The notes below the pieces were generated by a model. It made no database searches. It was given only the letters and a program-made list of their open reading frames with translations, and was not told the DNA's origin. This document shows positions 6,914 through 14,856 of a stretch of 26,126 nucleotides of DNA, piece after piece (within the stretch, counting starts at the first letter, position 1; each line of letters begins with the position of its first letter). Location: positions 1-26,126 of the forward strand of contig JBMNUB010000042.1 in NCBI GenBank assembly GCA_050946055.1, read 5' to 3'. The position numbers and the translations under genes are program-made. This stretch comes from Fimadaptatus sp050946055 (lineage in GTDB: Bacteria; Bacillota; Clostridia; Christensenellales; Aristaeellaceae).

Positions 6914-9574
6914 CTAATCGGCGCGCTCATCCTCGCCGCTGCTACTTGCGCCGTCGGCCGGAGACTGGGCGCTGTGCCTGCCGCGCTGCTGAGCATCGTC
7001 ACAGGCCTCGCGCGCACCGGGCTTGGCGCGGTGCGAACAAAGCAGCATCTCCAGCAGCTCGTCAAACTCCATGTCATCGCTGTTCACACCTATGGAAGCC
7101 GCCGCTTCACGCATCTGCGCGCGGCAGGCATGCCCCATTGAAGGCGTGGCCTTGCTCTCGGTTGGTTTGCTCTCGGCGGTTTTGCTCTCACTGGGTTTGG
7201 CCTCGGTTGTATTGCCCTCACTGGGCTTGCCGGCCGGTGCCGCTTCGGCAGCGGGTGCGCTGTGCCGCGCCATGGCATGTGCGTCGGCACATGCGCCGCT
7301 GCTTCGCAGGGGTACGGGTGCATTGCCATCCGATGCAGCGGCTGCGGGCTGTGCTTCGGTGACGTTTATGCGCCGCGGCACGCAGCTCTGCGCGGGAGCA
7401 TGCGGCTCGGCATCCGCAGCACTGTCGGATGCGGGAACACTGTCCGTGCCGGAGGCGTGCGCCTGAGCTGCGCCGTCGCCCAGCTGCGCCGCGCTTTCGG
7501 CTTCGGCCTGCGTCTGAAGCGCCGCGTCGCGCAGCTTCACCGAGAACTCGAACGACGAACCGCGCCCCAGCTCGCTCTCGCACCATATCGTGCCGCCCAT
7601 GAGCTCCACTACCAGCCGCGCTATGGCCAGTCCCAGCCCCGTGCCGCGCGTCTCCATGCGCGATTTGTCGGCCTTGTAGAAGCGCTCGAATATGTAGGGC
7701 AGATCGTCCTTGGCGATGCCTGCGCCGGTGTCGCGCACCGATATCCACAGCATGTCCTCGGCTACGCGCGTGCGCAGCGTTATCGAGCCGCCCGAGGGAG
7801 TGAACTTGAGCGCATTGTCTATAAGGATTATAAGCACCTGCATTATGCGGTCTTCGTTGCCTAGCACGACGGGGTCCTCGCCCGGCTCTACACACAGGCG
7901 CACGCCTTCTTCGGCGGCACGGCGCTCCAGCCTGCGCGTCGCGGCGACCAGTATGCCTTGTACCTGCATCTCCTCAAGCTCTATGTGTATGCGGCCATCC
8001 TGCAGGCGGCTTATGTCCAGCATGTCGCTTATCAGGCGCTCCAGCCGTCGCGTCTCTTGATAGATTATCTGATAGCATTCCTGCTTTTCGGCTTCGGTAT
8101 CGTATACGCCGTCTATCAGCGGCTCTACCATGCCGCGAATGCCGGTCAGGGGAGTGCGCAGCTCATGCGATATGTTGGCAACGTAGTCGCGCCTGAGCTG
8201 CTCCAGCCGCTCGGCCTCGCTCACGTCGCGCACAAGGCCGACCGCGCCCACAAGATCGTCGCCCATGCGTATGGGCGATACGGTCGCGGCCACCGACTGC
8301 CCCGCGCCGTTCTTCCAGCCGCCGCCCACGCCCTCGCCGGTCTCCATGACCTGTATCAGCATGCCTATCAGCGGGCTGCGCTCGGTCAGCTCGTATACAT
8401 CGCGCGTGGCATCGTCGTCGTGCAGCTCCAGCAGCTTGACGGCGGCATCGTTGCAGTGAACCATCTTGCCGATCTGGTTTATGGCCAGTATGCCTTCGCC
8501 TATGCCGGACAGCACCAGCTCCATCTTGACCTTCTCCTGATTTAAGGAGCGTATGGTGGTGGACAGGTTGCCCGAGAGCAGGTTGAGCGAGTCGCCCAGC
8601 TGTGCCAGCTCGGTCGTGGTGGGCACGCTCACGCGTTCGCCGTAGTTGCCGTTGGCCATGCGCTGCGCGGTGCGGGTCATGGCGGATATGGGCTGCACTA
8701 TGCGCTGAGTGAGCAGCAGCGACAGCATTATCGCAAACAGCGTGGATATGGTCACGGCCAGGCTCATTATGAGGGATATGTTGTGCGACACGCCGTCTAT
8801 CTGCGACAGCGGCTGGCACAGCAGCACTGCGCCGTCCACGCTATCGCCGGACATTATCGGCGCGCCCGCAAACAGCCATGTGCCTTCCATGAAGTCGAAC
8901 TGGCGCACGTCCGCGACGCGGCTGCCCGACAGCACCAGCGACACAAGCTGATGGTCTATGGCGCTTAGTATCTGCGTGCCGTCGCCCAGACCCGGCTCGG
9001 CCTCGCCGCCGTTCATGTCCTGAGTCACGGTCAGGCGGCGGTTGCGCAGCGTCTGGCGGGTTATGAGCGTAAGGTCATTGTCTATCAGTATGACCTGAGC
9101 GTTTGTGAGCCGCTCCCACTCGTCAAGCTGCTGCACGTTTATCACCTTCAGGCTGCCGCCGGGGCGCAGCATCATGTCGGCTATGTTTACGGCGCGCTCC
9201 AGCAGCATCTCCATTGAGGAATCCTGCACATAGTTGCGCACCAGAGTGAAGTTGAGCGTGCCGGCTATGAACGACGTGACCACGGTCAGGCATACAAAAC
9301 TCAGCAGCATCTGCGTGAACAGGCGCGTGCGGCGCGTAGTTCCCGCAGGAAGCGGCGGCTTGCCCATAAGTGAACGCAGCTTGTTTCGGAATGTATGCTT
9401 TTTAGCGGGCGCACGCCTTGGGCGCGCTCCCGCTCTGCTGTTTACGGTATTTGCCTTTGACTTGCGCCGGTGTTTGCCCGCTCCGGCGTGCGATTTCAGC
9501 TGCTCGTCGGTCAGCAGCGGCTCTATCACGGGCGCTTGATCCTGCTTATGAGACCATTTCAAAGCGATATCCAA
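6914..9574 (-). CDS. Membrane sensor histidine kinase, PhoR/WalK type, with 200-residue tail
   Basis: The protein has 886 aa, much longer than usual. In order: a basic cytoplasmic N-terminus (1-85, many Arg/Lys), a first membrane helix (about 88-112), an extracytoplasmic sensor of about 150 residues, a second helix (about 265-290), HAMP (about 288-342) and PAS (about 350-455). A dimerisation/phosphoacceptor helix follows with H470 in NISHELRTPL. The ATPase domain has its N box at D586-N587, DTGAGI (615-620), FERFYKAD (629-636) and GTGLGLAIA (644-652). A further 200 residues follow: Ala/Ser/Pro-rich, with K-P-S-E-S-type repeats (about 783-811) and an acidic helical patch (about 820-846). The upstream TTG start at 9574 overlaps the regulator gene by 29 bp. 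A TTG at 9562 fits the GGGGAG site better, so the start is uncertain. It phosphorylates the adjacent regulator. Confidence 0.92.
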   Translation of the reverse strand: MDIALKWSHKQDQAPVIEPLLTDEQLKSHAGAGKHRRKSKANTVNSRAGARPRRAPAKKHTFRNKLRSLMGKPPLPAGTTRRTRLFTQMLLSFVCLTVVTSFIAGTLNFTLVRNYVQDSSMEMLLERAVNIADMMLRPGGSLKVINVQQLDEWERLTNAQVILIDNDLTLITRQTLRNRRLTVTQDMNGGEAEPGLGDGTQILSAIDHQLVSLVLSGSRVADVRQFDFMEGTWLFAGAPIMSGDSVDGAVLLCQPLSQIDGVSHNISLIMSLAVTISTLFAIMLSLLLTQRIVQPISAMTRTAQRMANGNYGERVSVPTTTELAQLGDSLNLLSGNLSTTIRSLNQEKVKMELVLSGIGEGILAINQIGKMVHCNDAAVKLLELHDDDATRDVYELTERSPLIGMLIQVMETGEGVGGGWKNGAGQSVAATVSPIRMGDDLVGAVGLVRDVSEAERLEQLRRDYVANISHELRTPLTGIRGMVEPLIDGVYDTEAEKQECYQIIYQETRRLERLISDMLDISRLQDGRIHIELEEMQVQGILVAATRRLERRAAEEGVRLCVEPGEDPVVLGNEDRIMQVLIILIDNALKFTPSGGSITLRTRVAEDMLWISVRDTGAGIAKDDLPYIFERFYKADKSRMETRGTGLGLAIARLVVELMGGTIWCESELGRGSSFEFSVKLRDAALQTQAEAESAAQLGDGAAQAHASGTDSVPASDSAADAEPHAPAQSCVPRRINVTEAQPAAAASDGNAPVPLRSSGACADAHAMARHSAPAAEAAPAGKPSEGNTTEAKPSESKTAESKPTESKATPSMGHACRAQMREAAASIGVNSDDMEFDELLEMLLCSHRAKPGAREACDDAQQRGRHSAQSPADGASSSGEDERAD
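7142..7232 (-). repeat. In-gene 15-bp repeats coding the kinase tail
   Basis: On the minus strand the codons for ESKT, ESKP and ESKA-type steps recur about every 15 bp (GAGAGCAAA with variable ends). They code the Lys/Pro/Ser/Glu repeat at residues about 783-811 of the sensor kinase. The period is a multiple of 3, so the reading frame is kept, unlike in most intergenic arrays here. Confidence 0.7.
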
Positions 9575-10250
9575 CTCCCCATACGGTCTTGATATCCCAA
9601 TGGTTCGTGTCGCGGCAGAGCTTGGCGCGTATGCGCTTTATGTGGCTGTCCACGGCGCGCGTATCGCCCAGAAAGTCGTAGCCCCAGATGCTCTGCAGCA
9701 GATGTTCGCGCGAGAATACCAGCCCGGGATTGCTGGCCAGACACCAGATTATCTCTATCTCCTTGGGCGTGCAGGCGACGACCTGACCGTCCAGCTTGAC
9801 GGTGAACGAGGCCATGTTTATCTCCAGATTGTCTATGCGCAGCTCGGTGTTCTTCTTCTCGTCGCGCTGCTCATGTATGCGGCGCAGCACGGCCTTTATG
9901 CGCGCCACCACCTCGCGCGGGGAGAAGGGCTTGGTTATGTAATCGTCCGCACCCAGCTCCAGCCCCAGCAGTTTGTCTATCTCCTCGCCCTTGGCGGTCA
10001 GCATGATTATGGGCGTGGTCATGTCGCGGCGTATCTCGCGGCATACGGCCAGACCATCCAGCTTGGGCATCATTATGTCCAGCACTATCATGTCGGGATG
10101 CGAGGAACGCGCCTTCTCTATGGCCTCCTCGCCGTCGTAGGCTGATATGACGTCGTAGCCTTCCTTGCGGAAATATACATTCAGCGACTGATGCACATTG
10201 GCATCGTCATCGGCTATCAGCACGCGATAGCCCGCGCGGGTATTCTCCAT
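9546..10250 (-). CDS. OmpR/PhoB-family response regulator
   Basis: The protein has 234 aa. The receiver domain (about 8-125) has acidic residues D14-D15, phosphoacceptor D58 in IVLDIMMPK, T85 and K107. The C-terminal winged-helix DNA-binding domain (about 134-232) is of OmpR/PhoB type (TPKEIEIIWCL, FSREHLLQSIWG, VDSHIKRIRAK, WGVGYRF). The ATG at 10250 has AGGAGG with good spacing; a 12-codon extension to 10286 lacks one. It overlaps the kinase gene by up to 29 bp, so the pair is translationally coupled. It is closest to PhoP/WalR proteins of Bacillota, but which one cannot be told. A TTWACA-type direct repeat at 10373-10389 may be its own target. Confidence 0.93.
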   Translation of the reverse strand: MENTRAGYRVLIADDDANVHQSLNVYFRKEGYDVISAYDGEEAIEKARSSHPDMIVLDIMMPKLDGLAVCREIRRDMTTPIIMLTAKGEEIDKLLGLELGADDYITKPFSPREVVARIKAVLRRIHEQRDEKKNTELRIDNLEINMASFTVKLDGQVVACTPKEIEIIWCLASNPGLVFSREHLLQSIWGYDFLGDTRAVDSHIKRIRAKLCRDTNHWDIKTVWGVGYRFEMVS

Positions 10251-10290
10251 ACGATTACCTCCTGTATAACAATGCAGCTTTTGCATATTG

Positions 10291-10320
10291 TATATCGCAT
10301 CCGGGGCGATTTCATGGCAA
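10291..10320 (-). promoter_or_regulatory. Possible promoter of the two-component operon
   Basis: On the minus strand, TTGCCA (10320-10315), an 18-bp spacer and GATATA (10296-10291), about 40 bp before the regulator start. The match is weak. Confidence 0.35.
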
Positions 10321-10372
10321 ATTTCTACAAATAAATGTTACTGTTTTATGAACGCAGGCGCAAGATACGGAC

Positions 10373-10389
10373 TGTAAACATTTAGTTAA
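10373..10389 (-). promoter_or_regulatory. Possible PhoP-type box
   Basis: On the minus strand it reads TTAACT-AAATG-TTTACA, two TTWACA-like hexamers separated by 5 bp with one mismatch. This is the arrangement of PhoP boxes in Bacillus. It lies between the secreted-protein gene and the regulator gene, upstream of the regulator promoter, so autoregulation is possible. A single pair is weak evidence. Confidence 0.3.
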
Positions 10390-10404
10390 CCGAACGCCTG
10401 CGCA

Positions 10405-11118
10405 TCAGCCCACGCTCTCCAGCTCGAGATCCAGCCGCACGGGGCTGAGGCCATATGCCGTGTCGGATGTGGGGCTGAGCTGTATGGTCGCGGTGGCGAG
10501 CGTGGTAGTCACGGTGCGGCCATCTTCCATGAACTCCTGCACTATCTCGTACATCATCGACGCACCGCCCGCGCCGTCCAGCGATACCGTGCTGAGCACG
10601 GCCATGGGCATCTCGCCGTCGGCGCCGGTTATGTCGTATACGTCGGACTGTGCGTCGTATATCACGGCGGAGGAGTAGGTGCGGCTCACCTGCGGCAGCT
10701 GGTCAAAGTTCACGCCGTACATGTCGCAAAAGAGCTGCTTTACGTATTCGGCAGGCACGCGCACGAAGCCCTGCTCGGTGCGTTCCCAGTCGGGATGCGT
10801 TCCAAAGTCGAATTTGTTTATATATGAATATACGCCCGCCCACATGTCGGGTATGTCGCTTGCAGATATCCAGCCCTCGCCATTTAGATATGCCTGCATG
10901 GCCAGACAGCTCATCATGCGCTCCATATACGCGGCGCGCATCATCGTAGAACCGGCGGCTATCTGCGCGTCGGCCTTGTTGGTGATGAATTCCTGCACGG
11001 CTATGCCGTCGTCGGGCGGCAGCGTGACGCCGGCAGTATCGTCCTGCCCCACGGCAAAGGCATAGACCGCGGGCGAGAGCAGGCATATGCAGGTAAGTAT
11101 ACTAAGGAGCTTTTTCAT
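10405..11118 (-). CDS. Secreted protein of unknown function
   Basis: The protein has 237 aa. It starts with a clear signal peptide: MKK, a hydrophobic core to about residue 17, and likely cleavage after AYA at 18-20; no lipobox is evident. The mature part is acidic, with repeated YDxxSD / YDITGAD and VSLDGAGG stretches (about 150-190), and I do not recognise a domain. The ATG has GGAGGT 8 nt upstream. The gene runs in the same direction as the downstream regulator-kinase pair, 154 bp away, so it may be a target of or accessory to that system; this is inference from position only. Confidence 0.8.
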   Translation of the reverse strand: MKKLLSILTCICLLSPAVYAFAVGQDDTAGVTLPPDDGIAVQEFITNKADAQIAAGSTMMRAAYMERMMSCLAMQAYLNGEGWISASDIPDMWAGVYSYINKFDFGTHPDWERTEQGFVRVPAEYVKQLFCDMYGVNFDQLPQVSRTYSSAVIYDAQSDVYDITGADGEMPMAVLSTVSLDGAGGASMMYEIVQEFMEDGRTVTTTLATATIQLSPTSDTAYGLSPVRLDLELESVG

Positions 11119-11141
11119 GGGTAGTTACCTCCGGATATTCG

Positions 11142-11171
11142 ATTATAACTAAGACGTGCGGCGGCGCGCAA
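11142..11171 (-). promoter_or_regulatory. Promoter of the secreted-protein gene
   Basis: On the minus strand, TTGCGC (11171-11166), an 18-bp spacer and TATAAT (11147-11142), about 25 bp before the start codon. The -10 is perfect and the -35 is moderate. Confidence 0.55.
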
Positions 11172-11215
11172 AAGTTGCCAAATTGCATGGGCTCTTTATT
11201 AACACTTTGTGACCT

Positions 11216-11249
11216 CAATGTGAACATGACAACCCCTGCGTTCACAATG
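11216..11249. promoter_or_regulatory. Inverted repeat upstream of the secreted-protein promoter
   Basis: CAATGTGAAC (11216-11225) and GTTCACAATG (11240-11249) form arms matching at 9 of 10 positions around a 14-bp centre. A further TGTGA lies at 11208, 11 bp before the TGTGA at 11219. It could be a regulator site about 45 bp upstream of the -35 box, or part of the lonB upstream region. Confidence 0.35.
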
Positions 11250-11351
11250 GGCCACACAGCGCAGCGCGCGTGCATGTGCAGGGCGCAAGGACCGGAATGA
11301 GTGCTGTCATGGCGGAGTTTGGCAGTGCATGCGCGCGGTCAGGAAGTATGG

Positions 11352-11485
11352 CCGGGCGTGCTTGTGCCGCGATAGGCTGCATGCTAAAGCATGCTTGTGC
11401 CGCGATAAGCTGAGTGCCGAAGCATGCCTGTGCCGCGATAAGCTGCGCGCTGAAGCGTGCCTGTCATGCCGGGCGAAGCGTGACG
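11352..11485. repeat. 33-bp tandem repeat, about 3.5 units
   Basis: tgtgccgcgata recurs at 11363, 11396 and 11429, with a decayed copy at 11462 (tgtcatgccg), all 33 bp apart. One junction contains a perfect hairpin, GCATGC-TAAA-GCATGC (11379-11394). Because 33 is a multiple of 3, a 67-codon plus-strand frame (11329-11532) runs through it and would encode an 11-residue Cys-rich repeat. It has only a poor ribosome site and I do not call it a gene. Of the 481 bp between the secreted-protein gene and lonB, the rest holds the promoter and inverted repeat listed separately. Confidence 0.75.
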
Positions 11486-11599
11486 GGAATGCCGGGCGGC
11501 GCGCCTATGTTAGCAAAAGGTGCGTATCATAGGCGGCGCGCGCGGGCATAATGGGAGAAAAGCGCGGCTCATGCGCCGCAGGCGCGGGAGGGAAATGCC

Positions 11600-13264
11600 A
11601 TGATGATGGCGATAATGCTCATACAGTTGGCGGTGACCATAGTGGTCGGGATATACTTTTTCAGGCAGCTCAAGGTGCAGAACAGGGAGAGCGGCGCGCC
11701 GCGCACGCGCGGTTCGTCGGCCAAAGAGCTGGAACACATAGCCAGCCTCAGGCGCACGCAGCTCTCGCGGCCGTTGGGCGAACAGGTGCGCCCGCGCGAG
11801 TTTGGCGACATAGTGGGGCAGGATGAGGGCATACGCGCGCTCAAGGCCATACTCTGCTCGCCCAATCCGCAGCACGTGATAATATACGGCCCGCCCGGCA
11901 TAGGCAAGACCTGCGCGGCGCGACTGGTGCTGGAGGCCGCCAAGCACACGCCCGGCTCGCCGTTCAAGCCCGACGCGCCGTTTATCGAGGTGGATGCGAC
12001 CTGCGTGCGCTTTGACGAGCGCGCTATAGCCGATAGTCTGATAGGCTCGGTGCATGACCCCATATATCAGGGCGCGGGCATGCTGGGCGTGAACGGCATA
12101 CCTCAGCCCAAGGAGGGCGCGGTCACGCGCGCGCACGGCGGCGTGCTGTTCTTGGACGAGATAGGCGAATTGCATCCCACTCAGATGAACAAGCTCCTCA
12201 AGGTGCTGGAGGACAGGATGGTGCGCTTTGAGAGCGCGTATTACGACCCGGATGACAGCTCGGTACCGCGGCACATACGCGACATATTTGAAAACGGCCT
12301 GCCCGCGGACTTCCGGCTGGTGGGAGCCACCACGCGCTCGCCCGAGGAGCTGCCGCCCGCACTGCGCTCAAGGTGCATGGAGGTATACTTCCGCGCGCTG
12401 GAGCCGGACGAGCTGGCGCTGATAGCGGACGGAGCGGCGCACAGGGTGGGCTTTGACATGAATGCGCGCGAGGCGGGGCTGGTGGGCGGCTATTCAGCGT
12501 CGGGCCGCGATGCGGTCAACATAGTGCAGATGGCGTCTGGGCTGGCTCAGATGGATGGCCGCAATGACATTCGCCGCGAGGACATAGAGTGGGTGGTGGA
12601 CTGCTGCCACTACAATCCGCATGCCGCGCAGGCAAAGCTGCGCCCCGGCGCGCGCGTGGGCGTGGTCAATGGGCTGGCGGTGCAGGGCTTTCAGGGCGCT
12701 ATGCTGGAGATAGAGGCTGTGGCGTTGCCGGGATGCGGGCGCATGCAGGTGACGGGCATAATAGAGGAGGAGGAACTCGGTTCGGGCGCGCACCGCATGC
12801 GCCGCCGCTCCACCGCGCGCGCCTCGGCGGACAACATAGCCACGCTGCTGCGCGGCATGGGGCTGGATACGGCGGGGCATGACCTGCACATAAACTTCCC
12901 CGGCGGCATGCCTGTGGACGGCCCTTCGGCGGGCGTGGCTATGGCGGCGGCAGCGTATTCGGCGCTGACCGGCTGCAAGCTGGACGCGCTTACCGCCGTT
13001 ACCGGCGAGATAACCGTGCGCGGCGAGGTGCGCGCCGTGGGCGGCGTGCCTGACAAGATAGACGCGGCGATAAAGGCCGGCATGCGCCGCGTGATAGTGC
13101 CGCGCGCCAACTATCTGGAGCGCTATGCCCAGCTGCCCATATCGGTCGTGCCGGTGGAGCGCTTTAAGGACGCGCTGAGCTATCTGGCGGACATTTTAGA
13201 GCCCGGCGAAAGGCCGCGCGCGGGCGGCGCGCCTGCCCTCGAACTGGACGAGGCGGGCGCATAG
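11600..13264 (+). CDS. lonB: Membrane-anchored ATP-dependent protease LonB
   Basis: The protein has 554 aa, nearly the length of Bacillus subtilis LonB, and is alignable along most of it by eye. An N-terminal membrane helix (about 4-23) anchors it. The AAA+ domain has Walker A GPPGIGKT (97-104), Walker B VLFLDE (182-187), sensor GATT (242-245) and the PPALRSRC arginine region (252-259). The Lon protease domain has the serine-lysine dyad: S443 in DGPSAG and K486 in GGVPDKIDAA. In Bacillus LonB acts in the forespore; whether this organism sporulates cannot be seen. The ATG at 11600 has GGGAGGG 7 nt upstream. In many Bacillota lonB sits next to clpX; here about 6.4 kb with the hydrolase and two-component genes separates them. 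Confidence 0.95.
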   Translation: MMMAIMLIQLAVTIVVGIYFFRQLKVQNRESGAPRTRGSSAKELEHIASLRRTQLSRPLGEQVRPREFGDIVGQDEGIRALKAILCSPNPQHVIIYGPPGIGKTCAARLVLEAAKHTPGSPFKPDAPFIEVDATCVRFDERAIADSLIGSVHDPIYQGAGMLGVNGIPQPKEGAVTRAHGGVLFLDEIGELHPTQMNKLLKVLEDRMVRFESAYYDPDDSSVPRHIRDIFENGLPADFRLVGATTRSPEELPPALRSRCMEVYFRALEPDELALIADGAAHRVGFDMNAREAGLVGGYSASGRDAVNIVQMASGLAQMDGRNDIRREDIEWVVDCCHYNPHAAQAKLRPGARVGVVNGLAVQGFQGAMLEIEAVALPGCGRMQVTGIIEEEELGSGAHRMRRRSTARASADNIATLLRGMGLDTAGHDLHINFPGGMPVDGPSAGVAMAAAAYSALTGCKLDALTAVTGEITVRGEVRAVGGVPDKIDAAIKAGMRRVIVPRANYLERYAQLPISVVPVERFKDALSYLADILEPGERPRAGGAPALELDEAGA

Positions 13265-13378
13265 CGGCGGCTTACCGGCGGCGCGCGCTTGACCGGTGGC
13301 AAGGGCGTGGGCGCGGGATATGCGGCGCATAGCCTGCTGAGCGGCGGCGGCCGCCCTCTGCAAATAATGCAAATGCGG

Positions 13379-13406
13379 TTGATATTTACAAGCGGTATGC
13401 TATAAT
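13379..13406 (+). promoter_or_regulatory. Promoter of trkA-trkH
   Basis: TTGATA (13379-13384), a 16-bp spacer and a perfect TATAAT (13401-13406), followed by a leader of about 70 nt to the trkA start. Confidence 0.7.
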
Positions 13407-13484
13407 AGTACTCGCCCGATAGAACGGGTCGAGTTTAAAAGTCGGAAATACACATATAGACGAATGGCGTGGAGAGTGCTTTAA

Positions 13485-14843
13485 GTGAAGATTATTATAG
13501 CCGGCAACGGCAAGGTGGGCTTGGCCCTGACCAAGCAGTTGTCCGCAGAGGGGTACGACCTGACGCTCATAGATTCCAACAACGACGTGCTGGAGTCCAG
13601 CGTAGAGCGCTATGACGTTATGGCGGTCTATGGCAATTGTGCCTCTATGGAGATACTCGAGGAGGCCAATGTGGAGGACGCTGACCTGCTCATAGCGGCG
13701 ACCAGCGCCGATGAAGTGAACCTTTTGTGCTGCATGACTGCACACGGCATGAACCCGCGCATGCACACGATAGCTCGCATACGCAACCCCGAGTACAACG
13801 CGCAGGCATACAAGATGCGCGACGTGTTCGGGCTGTCGCTGGCGGTCAACCCGGAGCTGCAGACTGCCATGGAGGTGGAGCGCCTGCTCAAGTATCCGGG
13901 CTTTTTAAAGCGGGACACCTTTGCCAAGGGCCGCGCGGAGATAGTGGAGCTGATGGTGGATGAACACAGCAAGCTCTGCAATGTCAAGCTGCAAAACCTG
14001 AGCAGCATAGTCAAGTGCAAGGTGCTGGTGTGCGCGGTGCTGCGCGAAGGACACACCGTGGCGCCCGACGGCGACTTCATGCTCAAGGCCAACGACCGCA
14101 TATTCGTGACCGCGCCCTCCAATAACCTGACCATGCTCCTCAACAATCTGGGCGTTATACAGCGCAAGGTGAGGCGCGCCATACTCTGTGGCGGCGGGCG
14201 CGTGGGCTACTATCTGGCACAAAGGCTGCTGATGAGTGGCATAGCGGTGCAGATAATCGAGCAGGACAGCGAGCGCTGCCTGCAGCTGGCCAGCATGCTG
14301 CCCGAGGCCAGCGTCATACATGGCGATGCCAGCGATCCCATGCTGCTGGAGAGCGAGAACCTGACAGGCTGCGATGCGCTGGTCACCATGACGGGACTGG
14401 ACGAGCTGAACATGATAATATCGCTCTATGGCCGCAGCATGGACGTGCCGCACATAGTGACCAAGCTTGGCCGTCTGGACAGCAGCAACATAGTCAACAG
14501 CCTGCCTCTGGGCAGCGTGGTCTGTCCCAAGGAACTGTGCTGCAACACAATAGTGCGCTATGTGCGCGCCATGCAGAATCAGGTGGGCGCGGCCATGACG
14601 GTACACTCCATAGCCAACGGACAGGTCGAAGCGGCGGAGTTCCGCGTCGATGATACTACGCTGCACTGCGGCGAGGAGCTGCGCAACATACGCCTGCGCA
14701 AGAACGTGCTGATAGTCTGCATAACCAAGGGCGCAAAGATAGTGATACCGGGCGGTACTTCTTCGTTTGACATAGGCGATACGCTGGTCATAGTCACAAG
14801 CGGCGACACCATAATACACAACCTGAACGAAATATTTGAGTGA
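13485..14843 (+). CDS. trkA: Potassium uptake regulator TrkA, two RCK/NAD-binding modules
   Basis: The protein has 452 aa, the two-module TrkA form. It is the cytoplasmic nucleotide-sensing ring that gates a TrkH-type potassium channel. Module 1 has the Rossmann motif GNGKVG (7-12), an acidic strand end at D30 (LTLIDSN) and a C-terminal ligand-binding half to about 220. Module 2 repeats this with GGGRVG (236-241), E259 and its own C-terminal half. The start is GTG at 13485 with GGAGAG 8 nt upstream. trkH follows after 13 bp, so the two are co-expressed from the promoter at 13379. Confidence 0.95.
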   Translation: MKIIIAGNGKVGLALTKQLSAEGYDLTLIDSNNDVLESSVERYDVMAVYGNCASMEILEEANVEDADLLIAATSADEVNLLCCMTAHGMNPRMHTIARIRNPEYNAQAYKMRDVFGLSLAVNPELQTAMEVERLLKYPGFLKRDTFAKGRAEIVELMVDEHSKLCNVKLQNLSSIVKCKVLVCAVLREGHTVAPDGDFMLKANDRIFVTAPSNNLTMLLNNLGVIQRKVRRAILCGGGRVGYYLAQRLLMSGIAVQIIEQDSERCLQLASMLPEASVIHGDASDPMLLESENLTGCDALVTMTGLDELNMIISLYGRSMDVPHIVTKLGRLDSSNIVNSLPLGSVVCPKELCCNTIVRYVRAMQNQVGAAMTVHSIANGQVEAAEFRVDDTTLHCGEELRNIRLRKNVLIVCITKGAKIVIPGGTSSFDIGDTLVIVTSGDTIIHNLNEIFE

Positions 14844-14856
14844 CCGAGGTCAGACG

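Noticed and set aside
14836..14856. TTG start for trkH inside the trkA end
   Set aside because: The ATG at 14857 has a proper GAGGT site; the TTG does not.
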